The notes beneath the pieces are model-generated. The model did not search any database. It worked only from the letters and a program-made list of their open reading frames with translations, and was not told the DNA's origin. A program made the translations under genes and the position numbers. Shown piece by piece: positions 24,391 to 33,868 of a stretch of 64,000 nucleotides of DNA (the first letter of the stretch is position 1; every line of letters starts with the position of its first letter). Source of the DNA: Deltaproteobacteria bacterium (GTDB lineage: Bacteria > Desulfobacterota > Desulfuromonadia > Desulfuromonadales > Geopsychrobacteraceae); NCBI GenBank assembly GCA_024280335.1, contig JAJRQI010000007.1, forward strand, positions 47,599 through 111,598, given 5' to 3'.

Positions 24391-25749
24391 TCAATCCAGC
24401 CGCCTAAAACGGGCGGCAAAAAAAGCGTCCATGCCGTCGTGACGGTGGGGATAGCTGCGTAAGGTGCCGCTGTCGGTAAAGAGGTCTTCCCATTCCGGCG
24501 CGGCATGTTCGCGCAGATCCTCCAGCACAAACTGCGAATGGGCGGCGAGGAAGTCTTTGACCGCCTGATCGGTTTCCAGCAGCGCAAAACTGCAGACCGA
24601 ATAGAGCAGCTTGCCGCCCGGCTTGACCAGCGGTGCGACATTGAACAGAAGCTCCTGCTGCAGTTCGGCCAGGTCGCGGATATTGACCATCGACTTGTTC
24701 CAGCGACCTTCCGGATTACGGCGCAACACCCCGAGACCGCTGCAGGGCGCATCGAGCAGCACCCGGTCATAACCCTGGTCTTCGTCAGCATCAGGGCGCT
24801 CGGTCAAATCCCATTGATGGGCGTAGATATTCGTACACCCGAGCCGGACCGCGCCCTGCTCGATCAACTCAACCCGCTGCGGGTGTTTGTCGAGTGCAAC
24901 GATCTCAGCTTGATTTTCAGTCAGCGCCGCCAGGTGGGTGGTCTTGCCGCCGGGGGCCGCACAACCATCAAGAATTTTCTGCCCCGGCCGTGCGTCGAGC
25001 AGATGGGCGATCAACATGCTGGCTTCATCCTGCACCTGATACCAGCCCTCGGCGTCCCCCGGCAGGCGGCCTTCACCGCGCTTTTCGATGATAATCCCTT
25101 CCGGGACAAAGCGGCAGGCACGCGCCTGATGGCCAGCAGCGACCAGCTCCCCCAGCAGCTGCTCCCGATCCGTTTTCAGCGTATTGACCCGCAACGTAAA
25201 GGGAGCGGCAGTCGCCAGTGCTTCACCGAGCGCCCGGGCTTCGGCGTTCGGCAACAGGCGCATCACTTCCTTGCTCAGCCAGACCGGCATACTGCAGACA
25301 TGCTGCAGATAACGACGGATATTCTCCGGCTGCGGCCAGTCGATATCCGCCTTGCCCCGCTCCAGCGAACGGAGAATGCCGTTGACAAAACCGGCGGCTT
25401 GTTCCTGCCCCAGCTCGCGAACCAATTCAACACTCGAATTGACCGCCGCGTGGGCCGGAACCCGATCCAGCTCCAGCAGCTGATAGGCTCCCAGCCGCAG
25501 TACCCGCACCACATCGGCCTGAATCCGCGCCAACGGCCGGTCGCAAAACTGAATCAGGGCAAAATCGATCCGCATCCGCAAACGCAGCACGCCGTAGACC
25601 AGTTCAGTCACCAGCCCCCGATCGCGGCTGTCCAGTTGCGAGCGCTTCAGGGTGGAATCGAGTACCAGATCGGCAAAAGCACCCTCATCGACCCGCAACA
25701 GAACTTCATACGCAGCCCGGCGCGGACTGTCCTCCGGTCGTGAAGACAT
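24391..25749 (-). CDS. rsmB: 16S rRNA m5C967 methyltransferase RsmB
   Basis: 452 aa. An N-terminal NusB-like domain (about 10-140) precedes the SAM-dependent methyltransferase domain. SAM loop is ILDGCAAPGGKTTHLA (about 258-273), motif IV cysteine is in LLDAPCSGLGVLRRNP (about 331-346), and the catalytic cysteine is in LYSVCSFALLETDQ (about 385-398). It methylates cytosine 967 of 16S rRNA. Its start codon directly follows the htpX stop, so the two are translated from one message. Confidence 0.95.
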   Translation of the reverse strand: MSSRPEDSPRRAAYEVLLRVDEGAFADLVLDSTLKRSQLDSRDRGLVTELVYGVLRLRMRIDFALIQFCDRPLARIQADVVRVLRLGAYQLLELDRVPAHAAVNSSVELVRELGQEQAAGFVNGILRSLERGKADIDWPQPENIRRYLQHVCSMPVWLSKEVMRLLPNAEARALGEALATAAPFTLRVNTLKTDREQLLGELVAAGHQARACRFVPEGIIIEKRGEGRLPGDAEGWYQVQDEASMLIAHLLDARPGQKILDGCAAPGGKTTHLAALTENQAEIVALDKHPQRVELIEQGAVRLGCTNIYAHQWDLTERPDADEDQGYDRVLLDAPCSGLGVLRRNPEGRWNKSMVNIRDLAELQQELLFNVAPLVKPGGKLLYSVCSFALLETDQAVKDFLAAHSQFVLEDLREHAAPEWEDLFTDSGTLRSYPHRHDGMDAFFAARFRRLD

Positions 25750-26577
25750 CTAGATACGCATTCCTTCCAGACGGCGGATCCGCTCTTCCATCGGCGGATG
25801 AGTGGAAAACAGCGCCCGCATCCCGCCGCTCTTCAGCGGATTGACGATGAACATATGTGCGGTTGCCTCATTGGCTTTGGCCATCGGCATCTGCCGATTC
25901 GATGTCTCCAGCTTACGCAGAGCATTCGCCAGTGAATGCGGATTGCCGCACAGCTCCGCACCCTTCTGGTCAGCACCATATTCACGCGAACGGGAGATCG
26001 CCATCTGTACCAGCATCGCCGCAATCGGCGCCAGAATCATCATCGCGATCATCGCCAGCGGATTGCTGTCTTCATCATCGCGGCCACCGAAGATCATTGA
26101 CCACTGGGCCATATACGCCAGGTAGCTGATCGCTCCGGCGATGGTCGCGGCGATCGAGCCGATCAGAATATCGCGATTCTGCACATGCGCCAGCTCATGG
26201 GCCATCACCCCTTTAAGTTCTTCGCGGGAGAGCACCTGCAGAATCCCCTGAGTCGCCGCCACCACGGCATGCTGCGGATTACGGCCGGTGGCAAAGGCGT
26301 TGGGGGTCGGCTGCGGCAGCATATAGACCTTCGGCATCGGCAGATTATTCCGCTGACAGAGTTCGGCAACCACATCAAAGAGGGTGCCGCTCTGCACCTC
26401 TTCACCCTTGTACATCTTGACGACGATCTTATCGGAGAACCAGTAGCTGCCGAGGTTCATCACCCCGGCCATAATCAGGGCAAACAGCGCCCCGCCCTGG
26501 CCGCCGACAGCGCCGCCGGCACCAACCAGTACCAAGGTCAGGAGAGTCATCAACAGTACGGTACGCATGGTATTCAT
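25750..26577 (-). CDS. htpX: Membrane zinc metalloprotease HtpX
   Basis: 275 aa from the ATG at 26577, which has AAAGGAAT close upstream; an 8-codon upstream extension was rejected. Two N-terminal membrane helices (about 5-45) precede the zinc motif HELAHV (about 126-131), then two further hydrophobic segments (about 140-195), with the third zinc ligand expected in [10 protein letters not shown] near 205. It degrades misfolded membrane proteins under envelope stress. It heads the htpX-rsmB pair. Confidence 0.95.
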   Translation of the reverse strand: MNTMRTVLLMTLLTLVLVGAGGAVGGQGGALFALIMAGVMNLGSYWFSDKIVVKMYKGEEVQSGTLFDVVAELCQRNNLPMPKVYMLPQPTPNAFATGRNPQHAVVAATQGILQVLSREELKGVMAHELAHVQNRDILIGSIAATIAGAISYLAYMAQWSMIFGGRDDEDSNPLAMIAMMILAPIAAMLVQMAISRSREYGADQKGAELCGNPHSLANALRKLETSNRQMPMAKANEATAHMFIVNPLKSGGMRALFSTHPPMEERIRRLEGMRI

Positions 26578-26638
26578 TTTTATTCCTTTACCTATCTTCA
26601 CTTGACGAGGTTGTTGACAATGGTTACGAACAAACCCC

Positions 26639-27421
26639 TCAAACCGTTTTCGGGATGACGTAGGTCCGCAGCGCTTTTTCCACTTCCGGCAGCAGGATAT
26701 GGGTATTGAAGCAGGGGCCGTGCGGCCGTTCGTTGAGCACGCCGATCACCGGCAACGGATAACAGTCGCGGATTCCCGAGGTCAGATCCCGCTCACAGGC
26801 GACCGCGACGATCAACTTCGGCCGCTTGTCGACAATCAGTTTGCGCGCCAGCGTCCCGCCGGTCGCCACCGCCATATCGATGCCGTACCTATTCGCCAAC
26901 TCCAGCAGGCCGCTGATATCGCACTTGCCGCAGTGGACACATTTTTCCACATCACCGGTAATCTTGATCGCACAGTCGAACATCTGGATACAGTGGGGCA
27001 GCAGAATCAACGTTCGCTCTGCCGGAACGCGCAGCTTCTTGGCATCGACCAGTTGGTTGTTCAGAGCGATAAACGACTGTTGCAACTGATCCCGATCAAT
27101 CCCGATCAGCTTGCCGATCGAGATCATCGCCGGAAACAGATATTTGACGACCATCTTGCGCAGCCAGTTGGCGATAAACAGGTCGCGACCGGTCAGCAGC
27201 GTCAGAACCAGCAACGTCAGACCACCGACGATCACCAGCGCAACCGTGCCGAGCAGTATCCCGAACAGCAACGGCAGGGCCGGGTGGATATTCTCCAGAC
27301 CGATGCTCGGCACCCACCAGAGCAGAAACGCCAGGCCGAGAACCAGCCCGGTCGCTCCGCCGAGCAGCAGAATAAACAGCCGCTTGCGCGGCTGTGATGA
27401 TTCAGTGGTGGTGGTCGACAA
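26639..27421 (-). CDS. DUF116 membrane protein
   Basis: 260 aa. Two N-terminal membrane helices (about 14-36 and 46-78) precede a cytoplasmic DUF116 domain with cysteine-containing motifs [10 protein letters not shown] (about 141-150), [11 protein letters not shown] (about 161-171) and [13 protein letters not shown] (about 207-219). The CxxCxxC cluster suggests a metal or Fe-S site. The biochemical function of DUF116 is not known to me. It is three bases after fmt and so the third gene of the def-fmt-DUF116 operon, a gene order I associate with this bacterial group. Confidence 0.85.
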   Translation of the reverse strand: MSTTTTESSQPRKRLFILLLGGATGLVLGLAFLLWWVPSIGLENIHPALPLLFGILLGTVALVIVGGLTLLVLTLLTGRDLFIANWLRKMVVKYLFPAMISIGKLIGIDRDQLQQSFIALNNQLVDAKKLRVPAERTLILLPHCIQMFDCAIKITGDVEKCVHCGKCDISGLLELANRYGIDMAVATGGTLARKLIVDKRPKLIVAVACERDLTSGIRDCYPLPVIGVLNERPHGPCFNTHILLPEVEKALRTYVIPKTV

Positions 27422-27424
27422 AGG

Positions 27425-28369
27425 CTAAAACTCCATCCGGGTTCCGCTCGACAACTCCCGGCCACGCAGGAAATCGGCAGCGGCAAGACGTTTTTTACCC
27501 GGCAGTTGCAACCGCCTGATCAGCAGCGCCCCCTCACCACAGGCGATGCGTACACCGTCAGCGTCCGCCTGCAGCACCGTGCCGGGTTCACCGGAAAGGT
27601 TCGCAGCGACTGAGGTTGCCGAGATTTTAAGGACTTCTCCGGCAAGATGAGTATAGGCTCCCGGCCAGGGATCGAGGCCGCGCACCAGATTGTGCAGCGT
27701 AGTTGCAGGCTGCTGCCAGTCGATCAGACCGTCCTCTTTCTTCATCATCGGCGCATAGTTGCTTGAGGAATCGTCCTGCTTCTCAGCCGACAACTCTCCG
27801 CCACAGAGTCGCTTGAGGGTCTCTTCCAGCGCCTCGCGCCCCAGCAACGACAAGCGGTCGTGCAACTGCCCGGCGGTTTCATCTATACCGATCGCCAAGC
27901 TGCGCTTGACCAGCATATCCCCAGTATCGAGACCGATATCCATCAGCATGGTGGTAACCCCGGTCTCGGTTTCGCCGTCGATAATCGCCTTGTTGATCGG
28001 CGCGGCGCCGCGATATTTCGGCAGCAGCGAAGCATGTACATTGATGCAACCATACTGCGGGATCTCGAGCACTGTCTGCGGCAGAATCTGCCCATAGGCG
28101 ACCACCACAATCAGCTCGGGGCGCAACTCCCTGAGCTGCGCTACGGCCTCCGGGGCGCGTAATTTCTGCGGCTGAAAAACCGGAATTTCGTGCTGCTGCG
28201 CCAGTTCTTTGACCGGCGGTGCCGCCATTTTTTTGCCGCGCCCCTTGGGGCGATCCGGCTGGGTATAAACACCGACAACATTCAGGCCGAACTCAAGCAG
28301 ACCTTCCAGAGTCGCCAGGGCGAAGTCCGGTGTCCCCATAAAAACCGTACGGATAGTTTCAGGCTTCAT
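27425..28369 (-). CDS. fmt: Methionyl-tRNA formyltransferase
   Basis: 314 aa of normal length. The N-terminus VFMGTPDFALATLEGLLE, the formyl-THF site INVHASLLPKYRGAAPINKAI (about 108-128) with TGVTTMLMDIGLDTGDML (about 137-154), and a C-terminal OB-fold domain are all present. It formylates Met-tRNA for initiation. The start overlaps the end of def by 11 bases, so deformylase and formyltransferase are co-translated. Confidence 0.97.
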   Translation of the reverse strand: MKPETIRTVFMGTPDFALATLEGLLEFGLNVVGVYTQPDRPKGRGKKMAAPPVKELAQQHEIPVFQPQKLRAPEAVAQLRELRPELIVVVAYGQILPQTVLEIPQYGCINVHASLLPKYRGAAPINKAIIDGETETGVTTMLMDIGLDTGDMLVKRSLAIGIDETAGQLHDRLSLLGREALEETLKRLCGGELSAEKQDDSSSNYAPMMKKEDGLIDWQQPATTLHNLVRGLDPWPGAYTHLAGEVLKISATSVAANLSGEPGTVLQADADGVRIACGEGALLIRRLQLPGKKRLAAADFLRGRELSSGTRMEF

Positions 28370-28883
28370 TCTCTTGTTCCTGCTCCTTCAGCATCTTCAG
28401 ATACTTCTTTTTAAACAACGACCGCTTCAGCGGCGAGAGCCGGTCGACAAACAGCAGCCCCTGCAAATGATCGATTTCATGCTGCATGCAGATGCCGAGC
28501 AAGCCATCGGCGGTACGCTCATGAAATATCCCCTCGACATCCTGGTAACGCATGGTCACCTGGGTAAAGCGTTTGACGTTGGCCCAGAAGCCGGGTACCG
28601 ACAGGCAGCCCTCCTCTTCGAGCGAGTCACCTTCGCCGGAGATAATTTCCGGATTGACGGCAAAGATCAGCTCATTCGGCTCATCGCTGGCGGAGCAATC
28701 GAGGACAATCAGGCGCTGCAACACCCCGACCTGCGGTGCCGCCAGCCCGACCCCCGGCGCATCATACATGGTTTCCGCCATGTCTTCGGCCAGTTGCCGT
28801 AATTCGTCGTTAAACTCGGTGACCAGCGGTGACTTCTCTTTCAACAGCGGTGCCGGATAGTGCAGAATTTTCAGTAATGGCAT
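28359..28883 (-). CDS. def: Peptide deformylase
   Basis: 174 aa from the ATG at 28883, which has AGGAAGAG upstream; the longer frame above it has no family homology. The three metal motifs are GVGLAAPQVG (about 45-54), EEGCLSVPG (about 89-97) and MQHEIDHLQG (about 131-140). It removes the formyl group from nascent proteins and is the partner of the overlapping fmt gene. Confidence 0.97.
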   Translation of the reverse strand: MPLLKILHYPAPLLKEKSPLVTEFNDELRQLAEDMAETMYDAPGVGLAAPQVGVLQRLIVLDCSASDEPNELIFAVNPEIISGEGDSLEEEGCLSVPGFWANVKRFTQVTMRYQDVEGIFHERTADGLLGICMQHEIDHLQGLLFVDRLSPLKRSLFKKKYLKMLKEQEQENEA

Positions 28884-28936
28884 TTTTCTCTTCCTGACGG
28901 AGCTGCCCGCCTGTAGCGCTGATTTCATGCAGAAAA

Positions 28937-28955
28937 AACCTTCCTCCAGAAGGTT
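28937..28955 (-). terminator. Terminator after the TSUP transporter gene
   Basis: AACCTTC and GAAGGTT (28937-28943 and 28949-28955) form a 7-base stem with a 5-base loop, followed on the minus strand by six T. It separates the tcdA-TSUP transcript from def-fmt. Confidence 0.65.
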
Positions 28956-29008
28956 CCAAGTCCCATGATACGTGCTGCTTCAACCGCAGTCAATGGCCTC
29001 CGGAGCGA

Positions 29009-29761
29009 TCAAAAAAGCAGCAACTTCAGAGCAAAAATCAGCACCGTTACGCTGACCACCTTCTTGATCCAGTCATGCCCCTTGTCGACCGCCAGTTTCG
29101 GACCGAGCATCCCGCCGATCGCATTCCCCGCAGCCAACGCCAATCCCAGCGAGTAATTGACCTGATCGTGATAAATAAACACCCCGAGGGCAACAAAAGT
29201 ATAGGCGAAGATGACGAAAACCTTGATCGCGTTGATCCGCACCAGATCAAGGCCATGCACCAGCAGCGCGGTGATCACCAGAAAGCCGACCCCGGCCTGC
29301 ACAAAACCGCCGTAGACACCGACGCCGAAAAAAGTAACGACCAGCACCGCCTTGCGCATGACGCTGAAAATCACCTCTTCCTGACGAAAGCGCTTCATCG
29401 GATCGACCGCAGTGAAGATCAGCACGCCGATCATGATCAGCGCCAGCAGCCGGTTAAACTGCTGATCGTCCAGACTGATCGCCAGATTGGCGCCAACCCA
29501 GCTGCCGAGCAGCGCCGGCGGAGTGCAGAGCAACGCGAGCTCCAGCGGCATCACCCCCCGCTTACGAAATCCCTGAATGGCAAAAATATTCTGACAGAAG
29601 ATGGCGATCCGGTTGGTGCCGTTGGCCACAGCACTCGGCAGACCCATGAAGATCAGCAACGGCAGGGTCAGCAGCGAACCGCCACCGGCCAGCACATTGA
29701 GAACTCCGGCAATAATGCCGACCGCAAACAGCAGCGGTAGCTGCCAGAAGTAGGCGTCCAT
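29009..29761 (-). CDS. TSUP-family (TauE/SafE) anion transporter
   Basis: 250 aa with about eight hydrophobic segments. The first family repeat GIIAGVLNVLAGGGSLLTLPLLIF (about 17-40) and a second-half counterpart GVGVYGGFVQAGVGFLVI (about 150-167) are diagnostic. TSUP proteins export sulfite, sulfonates or other small anions. Start choice: the ATG at 29761, which overlaps the tcdA stop by one base and has GGGGAG seven bases upstream, is preferred over the TTG one codon earlier. Confidence 0.88.
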   Translation of the reverse strand: MDAYFWQLPLLFAVGIIAGVLNVLAGGGSLLTLPLLIFMGLPSAVANGTNRIAIFCQNIFAIQGFRKRGVMPLELALLCTPPALLGSWVGANLAISLDDQQFNRLLALIMIGVLIFTAVDPMKRFRQEEVIFSVMRKAVLVVTFFGVGVYGGFVQAGVGFLVITALLVHGLDLVRINAIKVFVIFAYTFVALGVFIYHDQVNYSLGLALAAGNAIGGMLGPKLAVDKGHDWIKKVVSVTVLIFALKLLLF

Positions 29762-30531
29762 CAATCGATCTCCCCGATCAGCGCGCGGATCACTTCACCG
29801 GCCATGGTCAGGCCGAACAATGGTGGAATATAGGAGGAGCTGCCGAGAATCACCCGCCGATCGTCGCAGCTCCACTTTTGTTCTTCCTTGTTCGGACAGA
29901 CGCAGTTCTCAGCACAGACCGCGGTTTCGTCGGAGAGCGGGCGGAATTCCTCGGTTGAATAGACCACCTTGATCCCGGTTTCGATGCCGCGTTTGCGCAA
30001 CTCTTTGCGGATGATCCGTGCCAGGCGACACTTTTTGGTGTCGGCAATATCGGCGACTTCAAGCTGGGTCGGATCAAGCTTGTTGGCCGCGCCCATCGAC
30101 GCGATAATCGGCAGGCCACGCTGGTAGCAACTCTGCAGCAGGTGCAGTTTGGCGGTGATATGATCGATGCAATCGAGGACATAATCGTAGTTGGGGCAGA
30201 GCAATTCCTCACTGACCGACTCTTGGTAAAATTTATGGATCGGCACAACCGTTGCCTGCGGGTTGATCGCCCGGCAGCGCTGCGCCATCGCTTCGACTTT
30301 GCGTTGGCCGATGGTGCCGTCTAAAGCATGAATCTGCCGATTGACGTTGGTCATGCAGATCTCGTCAAAATCGATCAGAGTCAACTTGCCGACTCCAGCC
30401 CGCGCCAGTGCTTCAGCGACGTAACTGCCGACCCCGCCGATGCCGAATATTGCCACCGAGGCGCCTTTTAATCTGTCCATCTGCGCGGCACCGACCAGCA
30501 GCTGCATCCGGGAAAACCTATGCTCTGACAT
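29761..30531 (-). CDS. tcdA: tRNA threonylcarbamoyladenosine dehydratase TcdA
   Basis: 256 aa E1-like enzyme. The ATP loop GIGGVGSYVAEALARAG (about 30-46) with LIDFDEICMTNVNRQIHA (about 52-69), and the adenylation-site Asp in VLDCIDHITAK (about 118-128) match the YgdL/CsdL family rather than ThiF/MoeB, which are used for sulfur transfer. It cyclises t6A37 in tRNA to ct6A. The gene is coupled to the TSUP transporter by a one-base overlap. Confidence 0.9.
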   Translation of the reverse strand: MSEHRFSRMQLLVGAAQMDRLKGASVAIFGIGGVGSYVAEALARAGVGKLTLIDFDEICMTNVNRQIHALDGTIGQRKVEAMAQRCRAINPQATVVPIHKFYQESVSEELLCPNYDYVLDCIDHITAKLHLLQSCYQRGLPIIASMGAANKLDPTQLEVADIADTKKCRLARIIRKELRKRGIETGIKVVYSTEEFRPLSDETAVCAENCVCPNKEEQKWSCDDRRVILGSSSYIPPLFGLTMAGEVIRALIGEID

Positions 30532-30560
30532 ACCTTGCTACCTTCAATCAACGTTTGTAG

Positions 30561-30581
30561 GGGCGCTCCGCTGGAGCGCCC
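30561..30581. repeat. REP-like palindrome, third copy
   Basis: GGGCGCTCC (30561-30569) and GGAGCGCCC (30573-30581) with the loop GCT, preceded by TGTAGG. It has the same design and flank as the element at 24359-24379 and sits between tatD and tcdA. Confidence 0.6.
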
Positions 30582-30594
30582 GAGAGCGACACGA

Positions 30595-31347
30595 TTAATT
30601 CATCTTTTTAAACAGACGGTAAGCATTCTCCGTGGTGATCCGCGCCACCTCCGCCAAACTCCAGCCACGCAGCTCGGCAACCTTTTGCGCCACGGCAACC
30701 AACGTCTCCGGCGTTTCCGCCATATCGGGCAGATCGGTCTCCAGCAGCAGTGCTTCGGCGGGTAGTTCGATCACCGCCTGCGGCAGCTTGCGGGCATTTT
30801 TCCGCAGCAGGATCGGGCCGACTCCGATATGAAAGCCGAGCAGGACCAATTGCTCCGCCACCGGCAAACTGCCGGAGAAGCCGTGCCAGACGCCGCCGAG
30901 CTGCTGACCGATCTCCAATTCACGCAGGATGTCGAGCAGTCGACCGGTGGCCTTGCGACCGTGCAACAGCACCGGCAAGCCTGCCTCCAGAGCGAGCTGT
31001 AACTGGCCACGCAGAGCGGTTTCCTGCTGCTCCAGCGGCGGCCCCGCGGCCCCGTCGAGGCCGATCTCGCCGATCGCAACCACCTTCGGCTGACGGCTGA
31101 ACTCCTGCAGCTGCTGCGCCACCTTGGCCGACCATTGCTCGGCATAGGCGGGGTGCAGACCGGGGGCGGCAAAAATCTCCGGCTGCTGTCGCGTCAGCGC
31201 CAGTAATCCGTGCCAGCCGCTGCTGCGGACACCGGGGACGATGAACTTGCCGATACCGTTCTGCTGCGCCTGCGGCAGCAAAGCGACTCCGGTCCCGGCC
31301 AGTTCAAGTGCGTCGAGATGGATATGCGTATCGATCAGCGGAACCAT
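30595..31347 (-). CDS. TatD-family metal-dependent hydrolase
   Basis: 250 aa TIM-barrel amidohydrolase. Metal ligands are in LIDTHIHLD (about 4-12), Glu in AIGEIGLD (about 91-98), His in PVLLHGRK (about 125-132), His in GVWHGFSGS (about 150-158) and Asp in LLETDLPD (about 199-206). TatD proteins act as 3'-5' exonucleases or D-aminoacyl-tRNA deacylase-like enzymes; which applies here is unclear. It stands between the HD-GYP gene and a REP-like element and appears to be a single transcription unit. Confidence 0.9.
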   Translation of the reverse strand: MVPLIDTHIHLDALELAGTGVALLPQAQQNGIGKFIVPGVRSSGWHGLLALTRQQPEIFAAPGLHPAYAEQWSAKVAQQLQEFSRQPKVVAIGEIGLDGAAGPPLEQQETALRGQLQLALEAGLPVLLHGRKATGRLLDILRELEIGQQLGGVWHGFSGSLPVAEQLVLLGFHIGVGPILLRKNARKLPQAVIELPAEALLLETDLPDMAETPETLVAVAQKVAELRGWSLAEVARITTENAYRLFKKMN

Positions 31348-31413
31348 CGCAGCATGGTAGCAAAACTGCGTGGTTTTGGGGTAGGCAAATCGAGGGAGAA
31401 AAATGGCTGCCGG

Positions 31414-32556
31414 TTATGCTCTGCTCTCACTGAAACAGCGCTGAACCGTTTCGACATCTGCCAGGCGATTCTGCAGCGCTGCAACACAGTTTACATCGAG
31501 TCGATTTTTCTGCACCATCCGATCAAGCTCAGCAAAGGCGGCCTGATTGGACCAGGCGTCTTTATAGGGCCGCTCGGAAGTCAGGGCATCAAAGATATCG
31601 CTGACGCTGACGATCCGGGCCGCAAGCGGCACCTGGTCACCATAGAACCCATGCGGGTAACCGCTGCCATCGATCTTTTCATGGTGCAGTTCAGTGATGT
31701 GCCGCAGAATCTCAATATCGGGCAGCGCGGAAAAACCGAAATCATGGATCAGCTGATCGACTATCGCCCGACCGATGCCGGAGTGGGTTTTCATCACCGT
31801 CCATTCGTTGCTGTCGAGCCGGCCCGGTTTCTGCAGAATATCATCAGGGATGCCCACCTTGCCGATATCATGCAGCGGCGCGAAGCGATAAATATGATCG
31901 ATCTCTTCATCATCGAGAACAATCTGCTGTTGCGCCACCAGCTCCTGGGCGATCAACTGCGAGAAGTTCGCCATCCGCTCCAGGTGACTGCTGGTTTCCG
32001 GATCCTTGTAGTGCATCATCCGGCTGGTAATCCGCAAAGCCGACACCAGCGTTCGCAGCGTCGCCTGATGGTTGAGGACCATCTGCACCAGAAAGTGGGC
32101 AAACAGGGGGATCTGTCCAAGAATGTCCTGTTGAAAATAATCCTTCTGTCGCGAGTTCAAGAAAACGAAACCGCGTAAAACATCCCGTTCAAAGATCGGC
32201 AGGGTATAGCTGGAATGCATGCCGAGATCGCGAATTTTTAGCGTATGCTGATTTTTCCCCTCGGCGAAGAGTTGCAGGTCATTGACAATCCGGGCCTGTC
32301 CGGGGATCGCGGCGGCGGCGAGAGATTCGGCATCCGCCAGGGGATGTTGATAATTTGTCAGCGGGTTCTCCGCCACCGGGCTGGCAAGAAAGGTCTTCAC
32401 CCGGCTGGTCGCCTCATCGAACAGGGCGATACCGATACGATCAAGCCCCGGACTCTGAAGGTTGAACATTTTATGCGCGTTGGCTAACCGCTCCTGCAGC
32501 CGTCCGCCACGATGGATATCGGCAAAAAGATCTTGCTGAATCAACGGCTCTAACAT
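31414..32556 (-). CDS. GAF plus HD-GYP cyclic di-GMP phosphodiesterase
   Basis: 380 aa from the ATG at 32556, which has AGGGGG five bases upstream; a GTG two codons earlier is less likely. A GAF-like sensor occupies about 15-165. The HD-GYP domain shows HLERMANFS (about 200), HDIGKVGIPD (about 229-238), HHEKIDGSGYP (about 289-299) and VSDIFDALTSERPYK (about 315-329), so all metal and GYP residues are intact. It should hydrolyse c-di-GMP in the cytoplasm, balancing the diguanylate cyclase at 41.4 kb. There is no membrane segment; the GAF ligand is unknown. Confidence 0.9.
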   Translation of the reverse strand: MLEPLIQQDLFADIHRGGRLQERLANAHKMFNLQSPGLDRIGIALFDEATSRVKTFLASPVAENPLTNYQHPLADAESLAAAAIPGQARIVNDLQLFAEGKNQHTLKIRDLGMHSSYTLPIFERDVLRGFVFLNSRQKDYFQQDILGQIPLFAHFLVQMVLNHQATLRTLVSALRITSRMMHYKDPETSSHLERMANFSQLIAQELVAQQQIVLDDEEIDHIYRFAPLHDIGKVGIPDDILQKPGRLDSNEWTVMKTHSGIGRAIVDQLIHDFGFSALPDIEILRHITELHHEKIDGSGYPHGFYGDQVPLAARIVSVSDIFDALTSERPYKDAWSNQAAFAELDRMVQKNRLDVNCVAALQNRLADVETVQRCFSESRA

Positions 32557-32668
32557 AACCACCCCCTGCCAATCTATACAGACTATACGGGTTGAAGATT
32601 GTCCATTGCAATCCTATAGTTGATCAGTTTACCGTTGATCTGCCCGGTGGCAATGGCGGTTTCATAAA

Positions 32669-32697
32669 AAACGGCCGGACATTTCATCCGGCCGTTT
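32669..32697 (-). terminator. Terminator downstream of acuI
   Basis: AAACGGCCGGA (32669-32679) and TCCGGCCGTTT (32687-32697) make a perfect 11-base stem with a 7-base loop. Read on the minus strand it is followed by a T-rich run, 24 bases after the acuI stop codon. Confidence 0.8.
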
Positions 32698-32720
32698 CTT
32701 AACCCCTGTTGATTTCAACT

Positions 32721-33722
32721 TCAGCTTTTCTGCAGGTTCACCAGAGCCCGCCGCCGCAGACCGCCTTTGAGCATCGCCTGAATCTTCTCTTCAAGCCCTG
32801 CCAGGGTCACCTCCTCGACCATCGCTTCCAGTCGGTTCAGTTTCCAGTCGGTCGCCAGTTTTTGCCAGACCTTAACCCGCGGTGCTGCCGGGCATTCAGC
32901 GGAATCGATACCGATCAGCCGCACACCGCGCAGGATAAAGGGGAAGACATTGATCGGCAGATCGGGGGAACCGACCAGCCCGCAGCAGGTGACCACGCCC
33001 CAGTTGCGGGTCGACTTGATCGCTGCAGCGAGCATCTCGCCACCGACACAGTCGACCACTCCGGCCCAAGTGGTTTTCAACATCGGCCGCTCGTTCCCGG
33101 TCAACAGCGTTTCCCGAGCGATCACCCGGTCAGCACCGAGCCCCTGAAGATAGTCGCTCTCTTCCAGCTTGCCGGTAACCGCCGTAACCTGATAACCCGC
33201 CTTGGCCAGGATCGCCACTGCGAGACTGCCGACGCCGCCGGTTGCGCCGGTGACCAGAATCGGCCCCGCGTCCGGAGTTACCCCATTATCGACCAGTTCC
33301 TGCACCGACAGTGCGGCGGTCAAACCGGCGGTGCCGAGCATCATGCTCTCTTTCAGGCTCAGCCCTGCCGGCAGTTTCAGCGCCCAGTTGCTCGGCACCC
33401 GGATCATCTGGCCGAAACCACCGTCGGTCTCCATCCCCAGATCGTAGCTGGTGACGATCACCTGTTCACCCGGCTGAAAGGTGCCGTCGCTGCAGGAGAC
33501 CACTTCACCGGCAGCGTCGATCCCCGGAGTGTGCGGAAAATTGCGGGTCACGCCCGGATTTCCTACTGAAGAAAGTGCGTCCTTGAAGTTCAGCGATGAA
33601 TAGTGAACCTTGACCAGCAGTTCGCCTTCCGGCAGCTCAGCGACGTTGCGAGTGACAATGGAGCGGGTGAAAACCTTCTTTTCCGGCTGCTCCACCAGCA
33701 GCGCCTTGAATTGTTGCGGCAT
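32721..33722 (-). CDS. acuI: YhdH/AcuI-family NADPH-dependent acrylyl-CoA reductase / quinone oxidoreductase
   Basis: 333 aa zinc-free medium-chain dehydrogenase. Family features are YSSLNFKDALS (about 42-52), FPHTPGIDAAGEV (about 62-74), TGATGGVGSLAVAILAKAGY (about 153-172, cofactor loop) and GRVCG-like CCGLVGSPDLPINVFPFILRG near 258-278. Members reduce acrylyl-CoA or enones with NADPH. It is divergent from an HxlR regulator; an electrophile-inducible reductase is plausible. AGGAGGAGG directly precedes the ATG. Confidence 0.88.
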   Translation of the reverse strand: MPQQFKALLVEQPEKKVFTRSIVTRNVAELPEGELLVKVHYSSLNFKDALSSVGNPGVTRNFPHTPGIDAAGEVVSCSDGTFQPGEQVIVTSYDLGMETDGGFGQMIRVPSNWALKLPAGLSLKESMMLGTAGLTAALSVQELVDNGVTPDAGPILVTGATGGVGSLAVAILAKAGYQVTAVTGKLEESDYLQGLGADRVIARETLLTGNERPMLKTTWAGVVDCVGGEMLAAAIKSTRNWGVVTCCGLVGSPDLPINVFPFILRGVRLIGIDSAECPAAPRVKVWQKLATDWKLNRLEAMVEEVTLAGLEEKIQAMLKGGLRRRALVNLQKS

Positions 33723-33809
33723 GTGACCTCCTCCTGTTATTAAGGGAATGGATTTGACTTTATTCTTACAATTGTTATAAAACTAACGAGCACCGTCGAT
33801 AAAAACAAG

Positions 33810-33828
33810 TACCCACTTTTTTGTACTG
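33810..33828. promoter_or_regulatory. Candidate operator for the HxlR regulator
   Basis: In the 146-base gap between acuI and the regulator, inverted AGTAC and GTACT half-sites flank about ten bases around 33808-33827. A second overlapping TACT-GT-AGTA sits at 33824-33833. A TTGTAC -35-like hexamer at 33821-33826 lies inside the repeat, so binding would block the regulator's own promoter. HxlR/YodB-type proteins are known to bind TACT-spacer-AGTA sites. Boundaries are approximate. Confidence 0.4.
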
Positions 33829-33868
33829 TAGTATCTAAAAAGAAACTATTGTGTAATCTGGATCAGTT

